A stretch of 64,000 nucleotides of DNA. It comes from Coprobacillaceae bacterium UN01-12pH3A. Its GTDB lineage: Bacteria > Bacillota_I > Bacilli_A > Erysipelotrichales > Coprobacillaceae. The position numbers were made by a program, and so were the translations under genes. Below, piece after piece: positions 53,506-61,505 of this stretch; the first letter of the stretch is position 1, and each line of letters opens with the position of its first letter. A model generated the notes under the pieces. The model was not told where the DNA came from. It did no database searches and saw only the letters and a program-made list of their open reading frames with translations. Location: assembly GCA_027676805.1 (NCBI GenBank), contig JAQENU010000003.1, forward strand, positions 40,815-104,814, read 5' to 3'.

Positions 53506-54810
53506 TTATTTTAATTGTCCGCCTATTGCATCCAATGCAATCTGAATATTAAGTCCCCCTATTGTTTTTTCGATATTCGCTTTTAATGTTAAAGCCTCCT
53601 GATAATCATATAATCGATCAATATAAAAGCAGATCTTCCATTTTTTCAATTCATTAATACCATTCTGTAATGCCTGTAATCTTAAAGCCTGAAACAACAG
53701 TTCTTTTTGACCATCATCTTTTAAATAGCGAAACGGAAAAATGATTTTAATATGGGCATCGACTGTTTTAATTAACTGTGTCAGCAAATCTAAAAATTTA
53801 TATACCTGATAATCTTCATCAATATCTTCTCCCATATCCAAGTAAGGATTTAAGACGATATCGATTCCTTTCATATTAATATTGTTTGCTTTTGCAACCG
53901 CTAGATATTTATATAACTTGTAAATCGTATTGTCACGGTGCTTATCAATATGATTCTGCTTAATAAAATCTCTTAAAACTTCTTCTTCATTGATTTCATG
54001 ATAATGATCTTGAATCAAGGCCGTTTTTTCTTTCCATTTAATAGGGGATACTTCAAAATATTTTTTAAACAGACCATAGAAAGATTTCATATTCAAGATT
54101 CCCACACTGGCAGCAATTTCTACCATTGATAACTGATCGTCAATAAGTTGATCTAAAATATGAATCAGTTTGCGATAAGATAGAAAGGTTTTAAAGCCTT
54201 CACCCCCTATTTTCTTCATAAACTGTGAAAAATAAGCCCGATTCATATAAAATTCCTGAAGAATATCTTCTACCTCAATCTTTTTATCCATATGTTTCAT
54301 GATATATTCAACAATGCTGTAGTAACGTAATTGAAGTTCATAGGTGGGATATTCTTCTTGATTTTTGGTGTGGGAGATAAGCTGGTAGGAAAGAAACAGC
54401 AAGTGAACTAAACTGATTTCGTTCAATCTTCTTTCTTTATCATCTCCCCGATCATAATAGAGTTTAATCAAAAGATCAACGACAATCGCATTTAAGCGTT
54501 CTTTAAGCGGTCGTTCAATCTCATGAATTTCATCGTTATTTAAAAATTCTACATATTCAATCTTTTCAAAGATATCCTTAAACTCAGATAAACGTACTTT
54601 TACCGATAATATCTTTGCTCCATTGGATTCAATACTATGTACGATAAAGCGATTAATAAAAGTAAACTGACCTTCATGGATCGTAAGATGACGCTGAACT
54701 TTATGAATCGTCAGACTGCCTTTTAACACTAAAATAATTTCCAAATCATCTTGATGGTAATGTGCCTTTGATGAGTATACTTCCATCATTTTAACGTCAA
54801 TTCTTTTCAT
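53506..54810 (-). CDS. AraC-family regulator with C-terminal extension
   Basis: A 434-residue regulator. An N-terminal cupin-like part (near 15-75, YHQDDLEIILVLKGSLTIH) is followed by two AraC HTH motifs (near 178-270, IEVEDILQEFYMNRAYFSQFMKK and LSMVEIAASVGILNMKSFYGLF regions). About 160 additional residues follow, with no recognised motif; such extensions occur in some Firmicute AraC proteins linked to sugar metabolism. GGGGAGTGGTGAG precedes the ATG. Being next to the transporter and the sulfotransferase operon, it is the likely activator of both. Confidence 0.85.
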   Translation of the reverse strand: MKRIDVKMMEVYSSKAHYHQDDLEIILVLKGSLTIHKVQRHLTIHEGQFTFINRFIVHSIESNGAKILSVKVRLSEFKDIFEKIEYVEFLNNDEIHEIERPLKERLNAIVVDLLIKLYYDRGDDKERRLNEISLVHLLFLSYQLISHTKNQEEYPTYELQLRYYSIVEYIMKHMDKKIEVEDILQEFYMNRAYFSQFMKKIGGEGFKTFLSYRKLIHILDQLIDDQLSMVEIAASVGILNMKSFYGLFKKYFEVSPIKWKEKTALIQDHYHEINEEEVLRDFIKQNHIDKHRDNTIYKLYKYLAVAKANNINMKGIDIVLNPYLDMGEDIDEDYQVYKFLDLLTQLIKTVDAHIKIIFPFRYLKDDGQKELLFQALRLQALQNGINELKKWKICFYIDRLYDYQEALTLKANIEKTIGGLNIQIALDAIGGQLK

Positions 54811-54926
54811 CTCACCACTCCCCGCTATTTATTAATTATCTCATATGTTTTTCTATTTTTAAAGAGAGGGTTACATAAATTTCTCATCTATTTAAATTTG
54901 ATTATCTTTTTACTTTTTAAATAACC

Positions 54927-55036
54927 TAACCTTCTATGAACTGACCCATAACCGAATCGTCATTATCTTCTAACACTGCACTTGCTTCTTCTATATCCAT
55001 GCTTGTTTCTTTTTTTATGTACTGTTGTTTTGTTGG
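54927..55036 (-). pseudogene. Coding-like stretch in frame after the Dabb stop
   Basis: After the TAG stop of the Dabb gene the same frame stays open for 35 more codons and ends at a TAG. It contains an acidic stretch, MDIEEASAVLEDNDDSVMG. No ribosome binding site precedes its ATG. It looks like a remnant of a longer gene or a lost fusion partner, but chance is possible. Confidence 0.3.
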
Positions 55037-55312
55037 CTAATAATCAAATATTATTTTAGATTCAATATAGGCTGAAAATTGCTTCTTCCATTTATGATGA
55101 ATTTCAGAATTGTCAAATAGGTTCAATGCTTCTTTTTCCATCTCTATTTGTATCATCAAGTCATATCGATTGGGCAGTTTAATCATATTTTTATCGATGC
55201 GTATATCGTAAATGCCTTCTATTTGTAATGCCTTTTTAAACAGCACATCTATATCCTCTATTATTTTATCAGATACCTCTTCTTTAAATTTAATAAGGAT
55301 CAAATGTTTCAT
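55037..55312 (-). CDS. Dabb-domain stress-responsive protein
   Basis: A 91-residue protein of the dimeric alpha/beta-barrel (Dabb) family, small proteins found in stress and catabolic operons. The pattern MKHLILIKFKEEVSD at the N-terminus and YDLMIQIEM near 50-58 with HHKWKKQFS near 73-81 is typical. The length is normal, so the TAG stop is probably genuine although the frame stays open beyond it. Role unknown. Confidence 0.75.
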   Translation of the reverse strand: MKHLILIKFKEEVSDKIIEDIDVLFKKALQIEGIYDIRIDKNMIKLPNRYDLMIQIEMEKEALNLFDNSEIHHKWKKQFSAYIESKIIFDY

Positions 55313-55427
55313 TGTATTCTTTCACCTATCCCTCTTACATGACTGTAAATTATATTTTCCAATGATAATACTATAACTCGCAAACGTTAATTATTGTCAA
55401 TCGATTAATATAAACAGAATGTATCTT

Positions 55428-55967
55428 CTATATTCTATTACAAAATTCATTGATTTCATTTATTCTGCCGCTAACGTCTTCTTTAAATTCAATGGAACAT
55501 AATCCCAATTTATCTGAGCATTCAATTTCCAGATGTCCATAAAAATGTTCGATGCTTTGAATGATTCTATCGCACTCTTTCATACTTGGACCGGTTCTTA
55601 AAGCAACAGAATATCCTTTTTTTCCATGACTTAGTGCTGCATGCGGTTCATGAGTGTTGCACCACGGTGTGCATCGATCGATAAACGATTTAAACTGTCC
55701 CGGCACATCAGCCCAATAAGAAGGAGCAACAGAAATAATAATATCTGCCCATTCATAGAGTTCCATTACCTTATCTAAATCATCGCTGATGATACATTTT
55801 ACTGTCTGATGACAAGTTCTGCAGCCTTTACAAAAAGCAATATCGAAATCATCTATGCAAACAGTTTCAACCTCATATCGTCTTTTTAAATGATTAGAAA
55901 TAATGTTTGTTATTTCTGCTGTTGCGCCATTTCTCACCGGACTGCAATTCATTAAAAGTACCTTCAT
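55428..55967 (-). CDS. Flavodoxin-family NADPH-dependent FMN reductase
   Basis: A 179-residue flavodoxin-fold protein. The FMN phosphate loop is MNCSPVRNGATAEI (residues 6-19). The motif CKGCRTCHQTVKC near 45-57 carries four cysteines, typical of iron-sulfur flavoprotein-like or multimeric flavodoxin-like reductases. SVAPSYWADVPGQFKSFIDRC near 80-100 is the conserved flavin-binding region. It starts 20 bases after the next gene upstream, so both may be cotranscribed. Electron partner unknown. Confidence 0.82.
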   Translation of the reverse strand: MKVLLMNCSPVRNGATAEITNIISNHLKRRYEVETVCIDDFDIAFCKGCRTCHQTVKCIISDDLDKVMELYEWADIIISVAPSYWADVPGQFKSFIDRCTPWCNTHEPHAALSHGKKGYSVALRTGPSMKECDRIIQSIEHFYGHLEIECSDKLGLCSIEFKEDVSGRINEINEFCNRI

Positions 55968-55987
55968 AATCTATTCCTCCCCTTTCT

Positions 55988-56425
55988 TTAGTTACTATTA
56001 TTTGTCAGAAATAATTTCAATTCATATTCATCTTTAAAAATTCTATCAAAAATAAGATATAATGAATCCGTCACGTCATATTCCCCGATAGCATAACATT
56101 TTTTGCCTAATCCATAAGCAATCCCTGCCTCAATATGCGCAGATTTTCCGGCTGGAAGCACTAATAAAAAGTTATCTGAATGTCGCTCTCCCTCTAAGTC
56201 ACTTTCAAATAACATCCTAACACGGGGATCTCCTAATCCAAATGATTCAAATGTTCCGGCAAGATCGGCATCATTTAGATTTAAACCCGCTTTTTTATGA
56301 GAGGCTTCATTTTTCAAAAAACAATAATATGAAATATTTAATTCCTCAAAAATGCTGCATATATTCAGAATATTCTCCTTATTCCTTGCCCTTCCGGCTA
56401 TATAAAATTGATAGTTCTTATACAT
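55988..56425 (-). CDS. Nucleoside 2-deoxyribosyltransferase-like protein
   Basis: A 145-residue protein of the nucleoside deoxyribosyltransferase-like fold. The core LLVLPAGKSAHIEAGIAYGLGKKC (near 87-110) has the typical Ser-x-x-x-Glu nucleophile region (Glu near 99), and FYIAGRARNKENI near the N-terminus the substrate loop. Such proteins break or exchange N-glycosidic bonds or act in unknown phage and toxin-related contexts. The ATG after AGGGGTGTGGATT is chosen. It is followed by the flavodoxin-like gene. Confidence 0.7.
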   Translation of the reverse strand: MYKNYQFYIAGRARNKENILNICSIFEELNISYYCFLKNEASHKKAGLNLNDADLAGTFESFGLGDPRVRMLFESDLEGERHSDNFLLVLPAGKSAHIEAGIAYGLGKKCYAIGEYDVTDSLYLIFDRIFKDEYELKLFLTNNSN

Positions 56426-56740
56426 AATCCACACCCCTTGTATCTTATAAAGTTATCACTGTTCCATAATATTTTAAAATTGCCTGATTATCATATCTAA
56501 CCTAAATCTGATGGTGTTCTCGCCCATACTGACACAGATTCATGCAGTATTTAGATATTAATCATTTTTATTTCTACAGAGGCATCGGATTCAATCCTAT
56601 GTCTTGTCCCTATCGCAATATAAGGAGCCTCAATTTTTAAATAGCCCCCAGCCCTGCTTTTCACTAACTTGAAGCTTAATCATCAGAAGACAGGAATACT
56701 AAATAAGCCTACCTGCCATTTAATTTATAGCTATCTTACT
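56426..56740. other. Intergenic region with a coding-like remnant
   Basis: These 315 bases hold no complete gene. A minus-strand stretch at 56551-56679 reads like the end of a cupin-type protein. No terminator or promoter was clear. Confidence 0.4.
56551..56679 (-). pseudogene. Remnant resembling the C-terminus of a cupin protein
   Basis: In one minus-strand frame, 42 codons lead to a stop without a start codon with a ribosome binding site. They include RAGGYLKIEAPYIAIGTRHR, the kind of IPxGTxHRxE segment seen in cupin sugar isomerases and mannose-1-phosphate guanylyltransferases. The frame is closed by a TGA upstream. Family assignment is tentative. Confidence 0.35.
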
Positions 56741-57463
56741 TTATTCATCTTTAAATGTCTCAGCCAGCCAGTTTTTCTGATGACAGTACGGACACTCTAA
56801 GTACTTTCCCTTTTTTCCGTTATTTAAAGTCAACATATCCCTAAAAAAACTTATAGTGAATTTTTTATTACAAGTTGGACAAACATAGGCATTTTGTGCT
56901 GAATGAAAAAAGATTAAAGCATTCAACAGCAAAATATTCATCCCTATAATAAGATACATCGCGATACCGCCTAATAAAGCCCCTACTATACAGCTCAAAA
57001 ATAAGATCACCACATAAAAGCCAAGCAATAGATAGGTCATTTTATCTATTTTTTCATGATGTTTTTTTCTTATAATCAGCTGTTCCAATTCCTTTTCATT
57101 GGCTATAGACATGGTTTTATTAACCTTAATCTCCTCCAAAAGCGCTGACAATCTTTCTTTTAATTCAGTTAGATTTTTTATTTGAGCATCAATACTGCTT
57201 TGATGTTCCGCCAATATATTTATAAGCATTTTATATTGATCATCGGAATTTAAAATATTCTTAATCTCTTTTAATGGCAGTTCTAAATTTCTATAAAGAC
57301 AAACTAATTTAAACTTTTTTAAATCTTCGTCTGTATAAAGTCGCCTCCCGCCTTCACTTATTTTAGATGGCTTGACTATATTTTCCTTATCATAATATTG
57401 TACCGTTCTTTTTGTAACCCCACATAATTCAGCTACCCTGCCAGTAGTATAATCGTTTTCCAT
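56741..57463 (-). CDS. MerR-family regulator with membrane and zinc-ribbon tail
   Basis: A protein of about 240 residues. The N-terminal MerR HTH is YTTGRVAELCGVTKRTVQYY (near 4-23). A long dimerisation coiled coil follows (75-125), then two hydrophobic segments (near 135-158 and 160-180). The C-terminal zinc ribbon has CPTCNKKF and CPYCHQKNW (near 195-233). Three ATG codons occur in a row; the third is best spaced from GGAGG, and the second is possible. A membrane-anchored MerR with zinc ribbon suggests a sensor of membrane or metal stress, but the signal is unknown. Confidence 0.82.
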   Translation of the reverse strand: MENDYTTGRVAELCGVTKRTVQYYDKENIVKPSKISEGGRRLYTDEDLKKFKLVCLYRNLELPLKEIKNILNSDDQYKMLINILAEHQSSIDAQIKNLTELKERLSALLEEIKVNKTMSIANEKELEQLIIRKKHHEKIDKMTYLLLGFYVVILFLSCIVGALLGGIAMYLIIGMNILLLNALIFFHSAQNAYVCPTCNKKFTISFFRDMLTLNNGKKGKYLECPYCHQKNWLAETFKDE

Positions 57464-57676
57464 CATCATATCCTCCTGTTATTTTCAATACAATTTTATG
57501 GTATTACGCTACGTGACCAGCAAGACTTTTCAATCTTTTTATGAAAAAAAAGTAACTAATCTTCTGGATTATAAAATTACAGTCTCCCTATGATTTGCAT
57601 CTACACTCCTATTTTATTAATCGCAAGATTATCATTTCATTCTTCTCAATGATATAAACAAGCATTGACTAATGCC

Positions 57677-58081
57677 TTAGTCTGTTTCCTGAATAGGAGT
57701 TATCCCCCATTTTCTGGAAGCCCATAAAAAACAAAAACTGACAATTGTTCCCACTATACCATATACAGCGTCGATCAAATCAGGTGTATTCATGAATCCC
57801 ATTACGGTTTCACATAATATATTTGCGATCATAGTGACAATACCTAGTACAACAATCTTTTTAAAAGATATGCCTTGTAAAGTCCAAGAAAAGCCAATCG
57901 CAAGATAAAACAATAAGCTTAATGAAAAATTAGAAACATGAGAATTGATTTCTTGATTGATGACAACAATATCACTATTAAAAGCACTGATCCATCTTAG
58001 GATGGTCAATAAAAAGACTATAAAAATTAAGCTGTAATACACAATATTGGTTATTTTATTGGGTTTAAATTTATTATTCAT
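57677..58081 (-). CDS. Small four-helix membrane protein
   Basis: Not recognised. The 134-residue protein has four hydrophobic segments near 11-32, 46-66, 72-92 and 100-122 and charged ends. The second ATG, eight bases after AGGA, is chosen over one only two bases away. It lies 37 bases downstream of the DUF4180 gene and is probably cotranscribed with it. No motif indicates function. Confidence 0.65.
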   Translation of the reverse strand: MNNKFKPNKITNIVYYSLIFIVFLLTILRWISAFNSDIVVINQEINSHVSNFSLSLLFYLAIGFSWTLQGISFKKIVVLGIVTMIANILCETVMGFMNTPDLIDAVYGIVGTIVSFCFLWASRKWGITPIQETD

Positions 58082-58118
58082 ACTCATATTCCTTTCTATA
58101 TCTGCTTACGATTCGCTA

Positions 58119-58487
58119 TTATACAGCTTTAGCGAGCCGCTGTAGCGCTTCCTCTTTTGTATTAACAAAAAATATGTCGTTCCCATTGTTGCATTCGTAA
58201 ATAAAATCTTTCAAAGCCTTACTTGTATAGGGCGCAAAGTCACCATATATCGCAAACTTAATATGATAGTTTACAAACTTTTGAAGAATTTCTCCCGCAA
58301 TACCCGTGCTTAATATAAAGAATTGCTCTGAAATTGCCGCTTTATTAACCGCAAGCCTATCAGTACCTGTTTCATATTGCATTGACATAATAAAATCTAA
58401 AGCCGACTGAGGATCTGTCATGATGACCTCTTTACTAAATATTGCGGCAATTTTATTATGATTTAATGTTTTGATTTCTATTTGCAT
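58119..58487 (-). CDS. DUF4180-domain protein
   Basis: A protein of about 122 residues of the DUF4180 family, of unknown function. The family pattern is visible in DPQSALDFIMSMQYETGTDRLAVNKAAI and the segment VNYHIKFAIYGDFAPYTSKALKDFIYECN near 70-100. Two adjacent ATG codons follow AAAGGAGAGC; the second has better spacing. It is soluble. It lies in an accessory stretch with a MerR regulator and a recombinase. Confidence 0.75.
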   Translation of the reverse strand: MQIEIKTLNHNKIAAIFSKEVIMTDPQSALDFIMSMQYETGTDRLAVNKAAISEQFFILSTGIAGEILQKFVNYHIKFAIYGDFAPYTSKALKDFIYECNNGNDIFFVNTKEEALQRLAKAV

Positions 58488-58618
58488 CATGCTCTCCTTT
58501 TGCAACCTATTTTTATGGTGAAACAGACTGAGTTCTTTATTTCATCTTACTATATTTATTGCCTGTTAACAATTAATCTTTCTACAATATGGAAGATATA
58601 AAAAAACATCTCATAATC

Positions 58619-58684
58619 TTAAATACTCCTTTTGCTTATCGTCTCATTAAACTGCGGTTCAGCTTTTAAGGCATCTAAACGATC
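58619..58684 (-). pseudogene. Short coding-like remnant beside the recombinase
   Basis: Twenty-one codons of the minus strand read DRLDALKAEPQFNETISKRS and one more residue before TAA, preceded by stops and without a start. It resembles the end of a gene more than random sequence, but it is too short to identify. Confidence 0.2.
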
Positions 58685-58694
58685 CTATTAACCT

Positions 58695-59546
58695 CTAACA
58701 AAGAACGTCTACCAAATCCATTTTTGATAATGATTTTTGATATTCCTTTCCACTCGTCATAGTGTAAATACGGGTGGTTTCGATATTGGAATGCCCCAAT
58801 ATATCTGCCAGTCTCACGACATCTTTTTGCATTCTGTAGTAGGTTAAAGCAAATAAATGACGTAAATTATGAGGATAGACTTTTTTCCCATCCACTTTAG
58901 CGTCCTCACATAGTTTTTTCATAGCGACCCAAATATTGGAGCGATCCATCGGATTTCCTCTTTTGGTGACAAATACCGGACCGCTTAAAATCTTTTCCTG
59001 CTTGCAATAAAGAATCAAGATCTTTCTTAACTTATCGGGAATAAAAATAACTCGTGTTTTCCCTTTATTATGAACTACTGATTTCCCCTCTTTTAAACTT
59101 TCAACCGTAATATACTGATGTTCAGATACACGTATACCTGTACCGCAGATGGTTTGCAGCAGCATATAAAGACGTTCGTTTTCTTTTCGCAAAGCAGCTT
59201 CCAGCAGTCTTTTATACTCCTCTTTTGACAGTTCTTCTTCACAGATGACATTTCTTTGCAGCTTATGCAATTTTAATTTAAAACTGCTTAAATTCATAAA
59301 CTCCAAAAGACCGTTAATCGCAACCAGCATACTATTGATGCTTGATATTTTATATTTCTTATCTGCAAGACTTTGCTTATAAGCCACTAAAACTTCTTTC
59401 GTGATCATTTTATCTTCCGGAAGATATTCATAAAAAGCTCTAATATCCCGCATATACTTATTAATTGTAGAGGTACTTCGTTCTTCCTCATATAAGAAAT
59501 CTTTATACTTTTTTATTGTTTTTAAACTTAATTTTGCTCGTTTCAT
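58695..59546 (-). CDS. Tyrosine recombinase/integrase
   Basis: A 283-residue site-specific recombinase. The SAM-like N-terminal domain is near 5-85. The catalytic set is Arg in GTGIRVSEH (near 151-159), HNLRHLFAL (near 225-233), LGHSNIETTRIYT (near 252-264, with His and the nucleophile Tyr). The Lys of the beta-hairpin is in HNKGKTRVIFIP. It begins after AAAAAGGAG. No phage or conjugation genes flank it, so it may be a leftover of an element or a stand-alone recombinase. Confidence 0.88.
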   Translation of the reverse strand: MKRAKLSLKTIKKYKDFLYEEERSTSTINKYMRDIRAFYEYLPEDKMITKEVLVAYKQSLADKKYKISSINSMLVAINGLLEFMNLSSFKLKLHKLQRNVICEEELSKEEYKRLLEAALRKENERLYMLLQTICGTGIRVSEHQYITVESLKEGKSVVHNKGKTRVIFIPDKLRKILILYCKQEKILSGPVFVTKRGNPMDRSNIWVAMKKLCEDAKVDGKKVYPHNLRHLFALTYYRMQKDVVRLADILGHSNIETTRIYTMTSGKEYQKSLSKMDLVDVLC

Positions 59547-59850
59547 TTCGCACTTCTCCTTTTTAATTCTTTGTGTCATAAATTCATCATAGCACGTTGA
59601 ATTTATACAGCATACTGATAATCGGGAGATAATTTAAAAATAAAATAATTTTTTATAGAATTGATATGATTTTATCGACTTCATATATTTAAGGTTCTAA
59701 ACTTAGGATATTTCTTATTTAATATATGAATTTTTATTTTTATACCACCTAGATTAAGAAACAATAAAATGATTGAAACAGGCTTATAGTTGTTTGAATG
59801 ATGAAGATATATTATACTATTAGACAGATAACCATTTAGGAGGAAACGGT

Positions 59851-60462
59851 ATGGATTTTAGTGAGAAGCTTCAGCAATTAAGAAAACAAAAACAAATGAC
59901 ACAAGTTCAGTTGGCTGAGCGTCTCTATGTAACGCGTACTGCTGTTTCTAAATGGGAAAGCGGCAAAGGCTATCCCAATATTGAATCCTTAAAAAGCATT
60001 TCCAAGCTGTTTTCGGTTTCTATTGATGAATTATTATCAGGAGAAGAACTGATTGTCTTAGCTGAAAATGAGAATGGTAAAAACATCAGCAGCTTATTGA
60101 ATCTGATCTATGGGGTATTAGATCTTCTCTGTTTATCATTTGTCTATTTGCCGTTATACGGACAAAAGGAAGTGGATTTTATACGTGCGGTTTCTTTGCT
60201 TGTTTACCATGATGCTTCGCCGGTTATTCGCACCATTTATTTTATCCTTTTAACTTCACTTTTTGCATTTGGCATCATTGAACTCCTTATGCGCCATTAC
60301 AATTATGAAAAAGGATTGAAAAAAATGAAAATGACGTCGATCTTTGTTCATGGATTAGCCGTTATTTTCTTTGCAATCAGCTTACAGCCTTATATCAACG
60401 TCATGCTGTTTATGCTTTTCATCATTAAAATATATATTTTAATAAAATCTAAAAACAGTTGA
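59851..60462 (+). CDS. bcrR: BcrR-like membrane-bound bacitracin regulator
   Basis: A 203-residue protein with an N-terminal XRE HTH (residues 7-61; LAERLYVTRTAVSKWESG is the recognition region) and four C-terminal hydrophobic segments (near 83-103, 118-138, 152-170 and 174-198). Size and layout match BcrR, the membrane one-component regulator of enterococcal bacitracin resistance. It precedes bcrA, bcrB and an uppP gene on the same strand, the same order as the enterococcal operon. AGGAGGAAACGGT precedes the ATG. A terminator separates it from the target genes, which have their own promoter. Confidence 0.72.
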   Translation: MDFSEKLQQLRKQKQMTQVQLAERLYVTRTAVSKWESGKGYPNIESLKSISKLFSVSIDELLSGEELIVLAENENGKNISSLLNLIYGVLDLLCLSFVYLPLYGQKEVDFIRAVSLLVYHDASPVIRTIYFILLTSLFAFGIIELLMRHYNYEKGLKKMKMTSIFVHGLAVIFFAISLQPYINVMLFMLFIIKIYILIKSKNS

Positions 60463-60481
60463 TATTATCAATAGAATTTAG

Positions 60482-60510
60482 GCTCTGACACGATTCGTGT
60501 CGGAGTTTTT
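60482..60510 (+). terminator. Terminator of bcrR-like gene
   Basis: CTCTGACACGA and TCGTGTCGGAG arms form a stem with one wobble, followed by seven T. Its stem also contains GACA-N7-TGTC, a candidate regulator-binding site. Confidence 0.8.
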
Positions 60511-60534
60511 TTATGATGTGACAATTCGTTTCTT
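60487..60534 (+). promoter_or_regulatory. Candidate BcrR operator sites
   Basis: GACACGATTCGTGTC at 60487-60501 is an exact GACA-N7-TGTC, the inverted repeat described for enterococcal BcrR (recalled, not checked). A similar but incomplete GACA-N7 site begins at 60520, 33 bases (about three turns) downstream and next to the -35. Confidence 0.5.
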
Positions 60535-60561
60535 GAGGTTTAATGGGAATAAACAAATAAT
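60533..60561 (+). promoter_or_regulatory. Promoter of bcrA-bcrB-uppP
   Basis: TTGAGG, 17 bases, then AATAAT: four and five matches of six to the sigma-A hexamers, 36 bases before the bcrA start. Confidence 0.65.
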
Positions 60562-60596
60562 GGATATGCAAACGTTATTGCAGAAAGGAAATCATT

Positions 60597-61505
60597 ATGA
60601 CAAACATTATTGAAACTTATCAGTTAAGCAAGGCGTATCAGCATACAATAGTCGTTGATCATGTAAACCTCCATGTTCCTAAAGGAAAGATTTATGGCTT
60701 GCTGGGAAGAAACGGAGCCGGAAAAACAACATTAATGAAAATGCTGCTTCGATTAATAAAACCGACCGGCGGGCATTTCAATTTATTTAATGAGAGACCA
60801 AAAGAGGAACATTATCATCGAATCGGATCTTTAATTGAATCTCCGGGTTTTTATGATAATCTAACCGCTTATGAAAATTTACACCTACTTCAATGCTATC
60901 AAGGCAAACAGGACAATCAAAGAATTTATGAAGCATTAAAAACCGTTCATCTTCATCATGAAACAAAGAAAGTATTTTCAGACTATTCCTTAGGAATGAA
61001 ACAGCGTTTAGGGATAGCCGCCGCCATTGCACATCAGCCGCAGGTGCTTATTTTAGATGAACCGACTAATGGATTAGATCCCATCGGCATCTCACAAATG
61101 CGTTCTCTATTAGTGAAATTGTGTCATGAAAATAAAATGACCATTTTAATATCCAGTCATATTCTTAGCGAAATAGAACATATTGCCGATATGATCGGAG
61201 TGATTCATCAAGGGCGTTTAGTGGAAGAAATGACAATCGATGAACTGAAACAAAGACAACGCCGTTATTTATCTATTCATGTAAATGATCCTAAGCAATC
61301 ACTCGACTGTCTCCTTCAATACGAGCCTACCCTCCAATATGTATTAGATGGGCAATGGATTAAGCTTTATGACTGTAAACAACAAAGTGATGTCTATAAT
61401 CAGTTATTGATAGAAAATCGTATTGCAGTTCAGCAGCTGCGAATTGAAAAAGAAGATTTGGAAAACTACTTCTCAGATCTGATAGGAGGAAAAGACATTG
61501 GTTAG
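60597..61505 (+). CDS. bcrA: BcrA-like ABC exporter ATPase
   Basis: A 302-residue ATPase of the BcrA / lantibiotic-immunity type. Walker A is LGRNGAGKTTLM (near 35-46), the signature is YSLGMKQRLGIAAAIAHQP (near 130-148), Walker B is VLILDEPTNGLDP (near 150-162) and the switch His is in SSHILSE. About 85 residues follow the nucleotide-binding domain, as in BcrA. Together with the next gene it forms an exporter that protects against a cell-wall-targeting peptide. Starts after AGAAAGGAAATCATT. Confidence 0.85.
   Translation: MTNIIETYQLSKAYQHTIVVDHVNLHVPKGKIYGLLGRNGAGKTTLMKMLLRLIKPTGGHFNLFNERPKEEHYHRIGSLIESPGFYDNLTAYENLHLLQCYQGKQDNQRIYEALKTVHLHHETKKVFSDYSLGMKQRLGIAAAIAHQPQVLILDEPTNGLDPIGISQMRSLLVKLCHENKMTILISSHILSEIEHIADMIGVIHQGRLVEEMTIDELKQRQRRYLSIHVNDPKQSLDCLLQYEPTLQYVLDGQWIKLYDCKQQSDVYNQLLIENRIAVQQLRIEKEDLENYFSDLIGGKDIG

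Noticed and set aside
58695..59546. Prophage or conjugative element around the recombinase
   Set aside because: No structural phage, replication, relaxase or tRNA attachment sequence is visible nearby.
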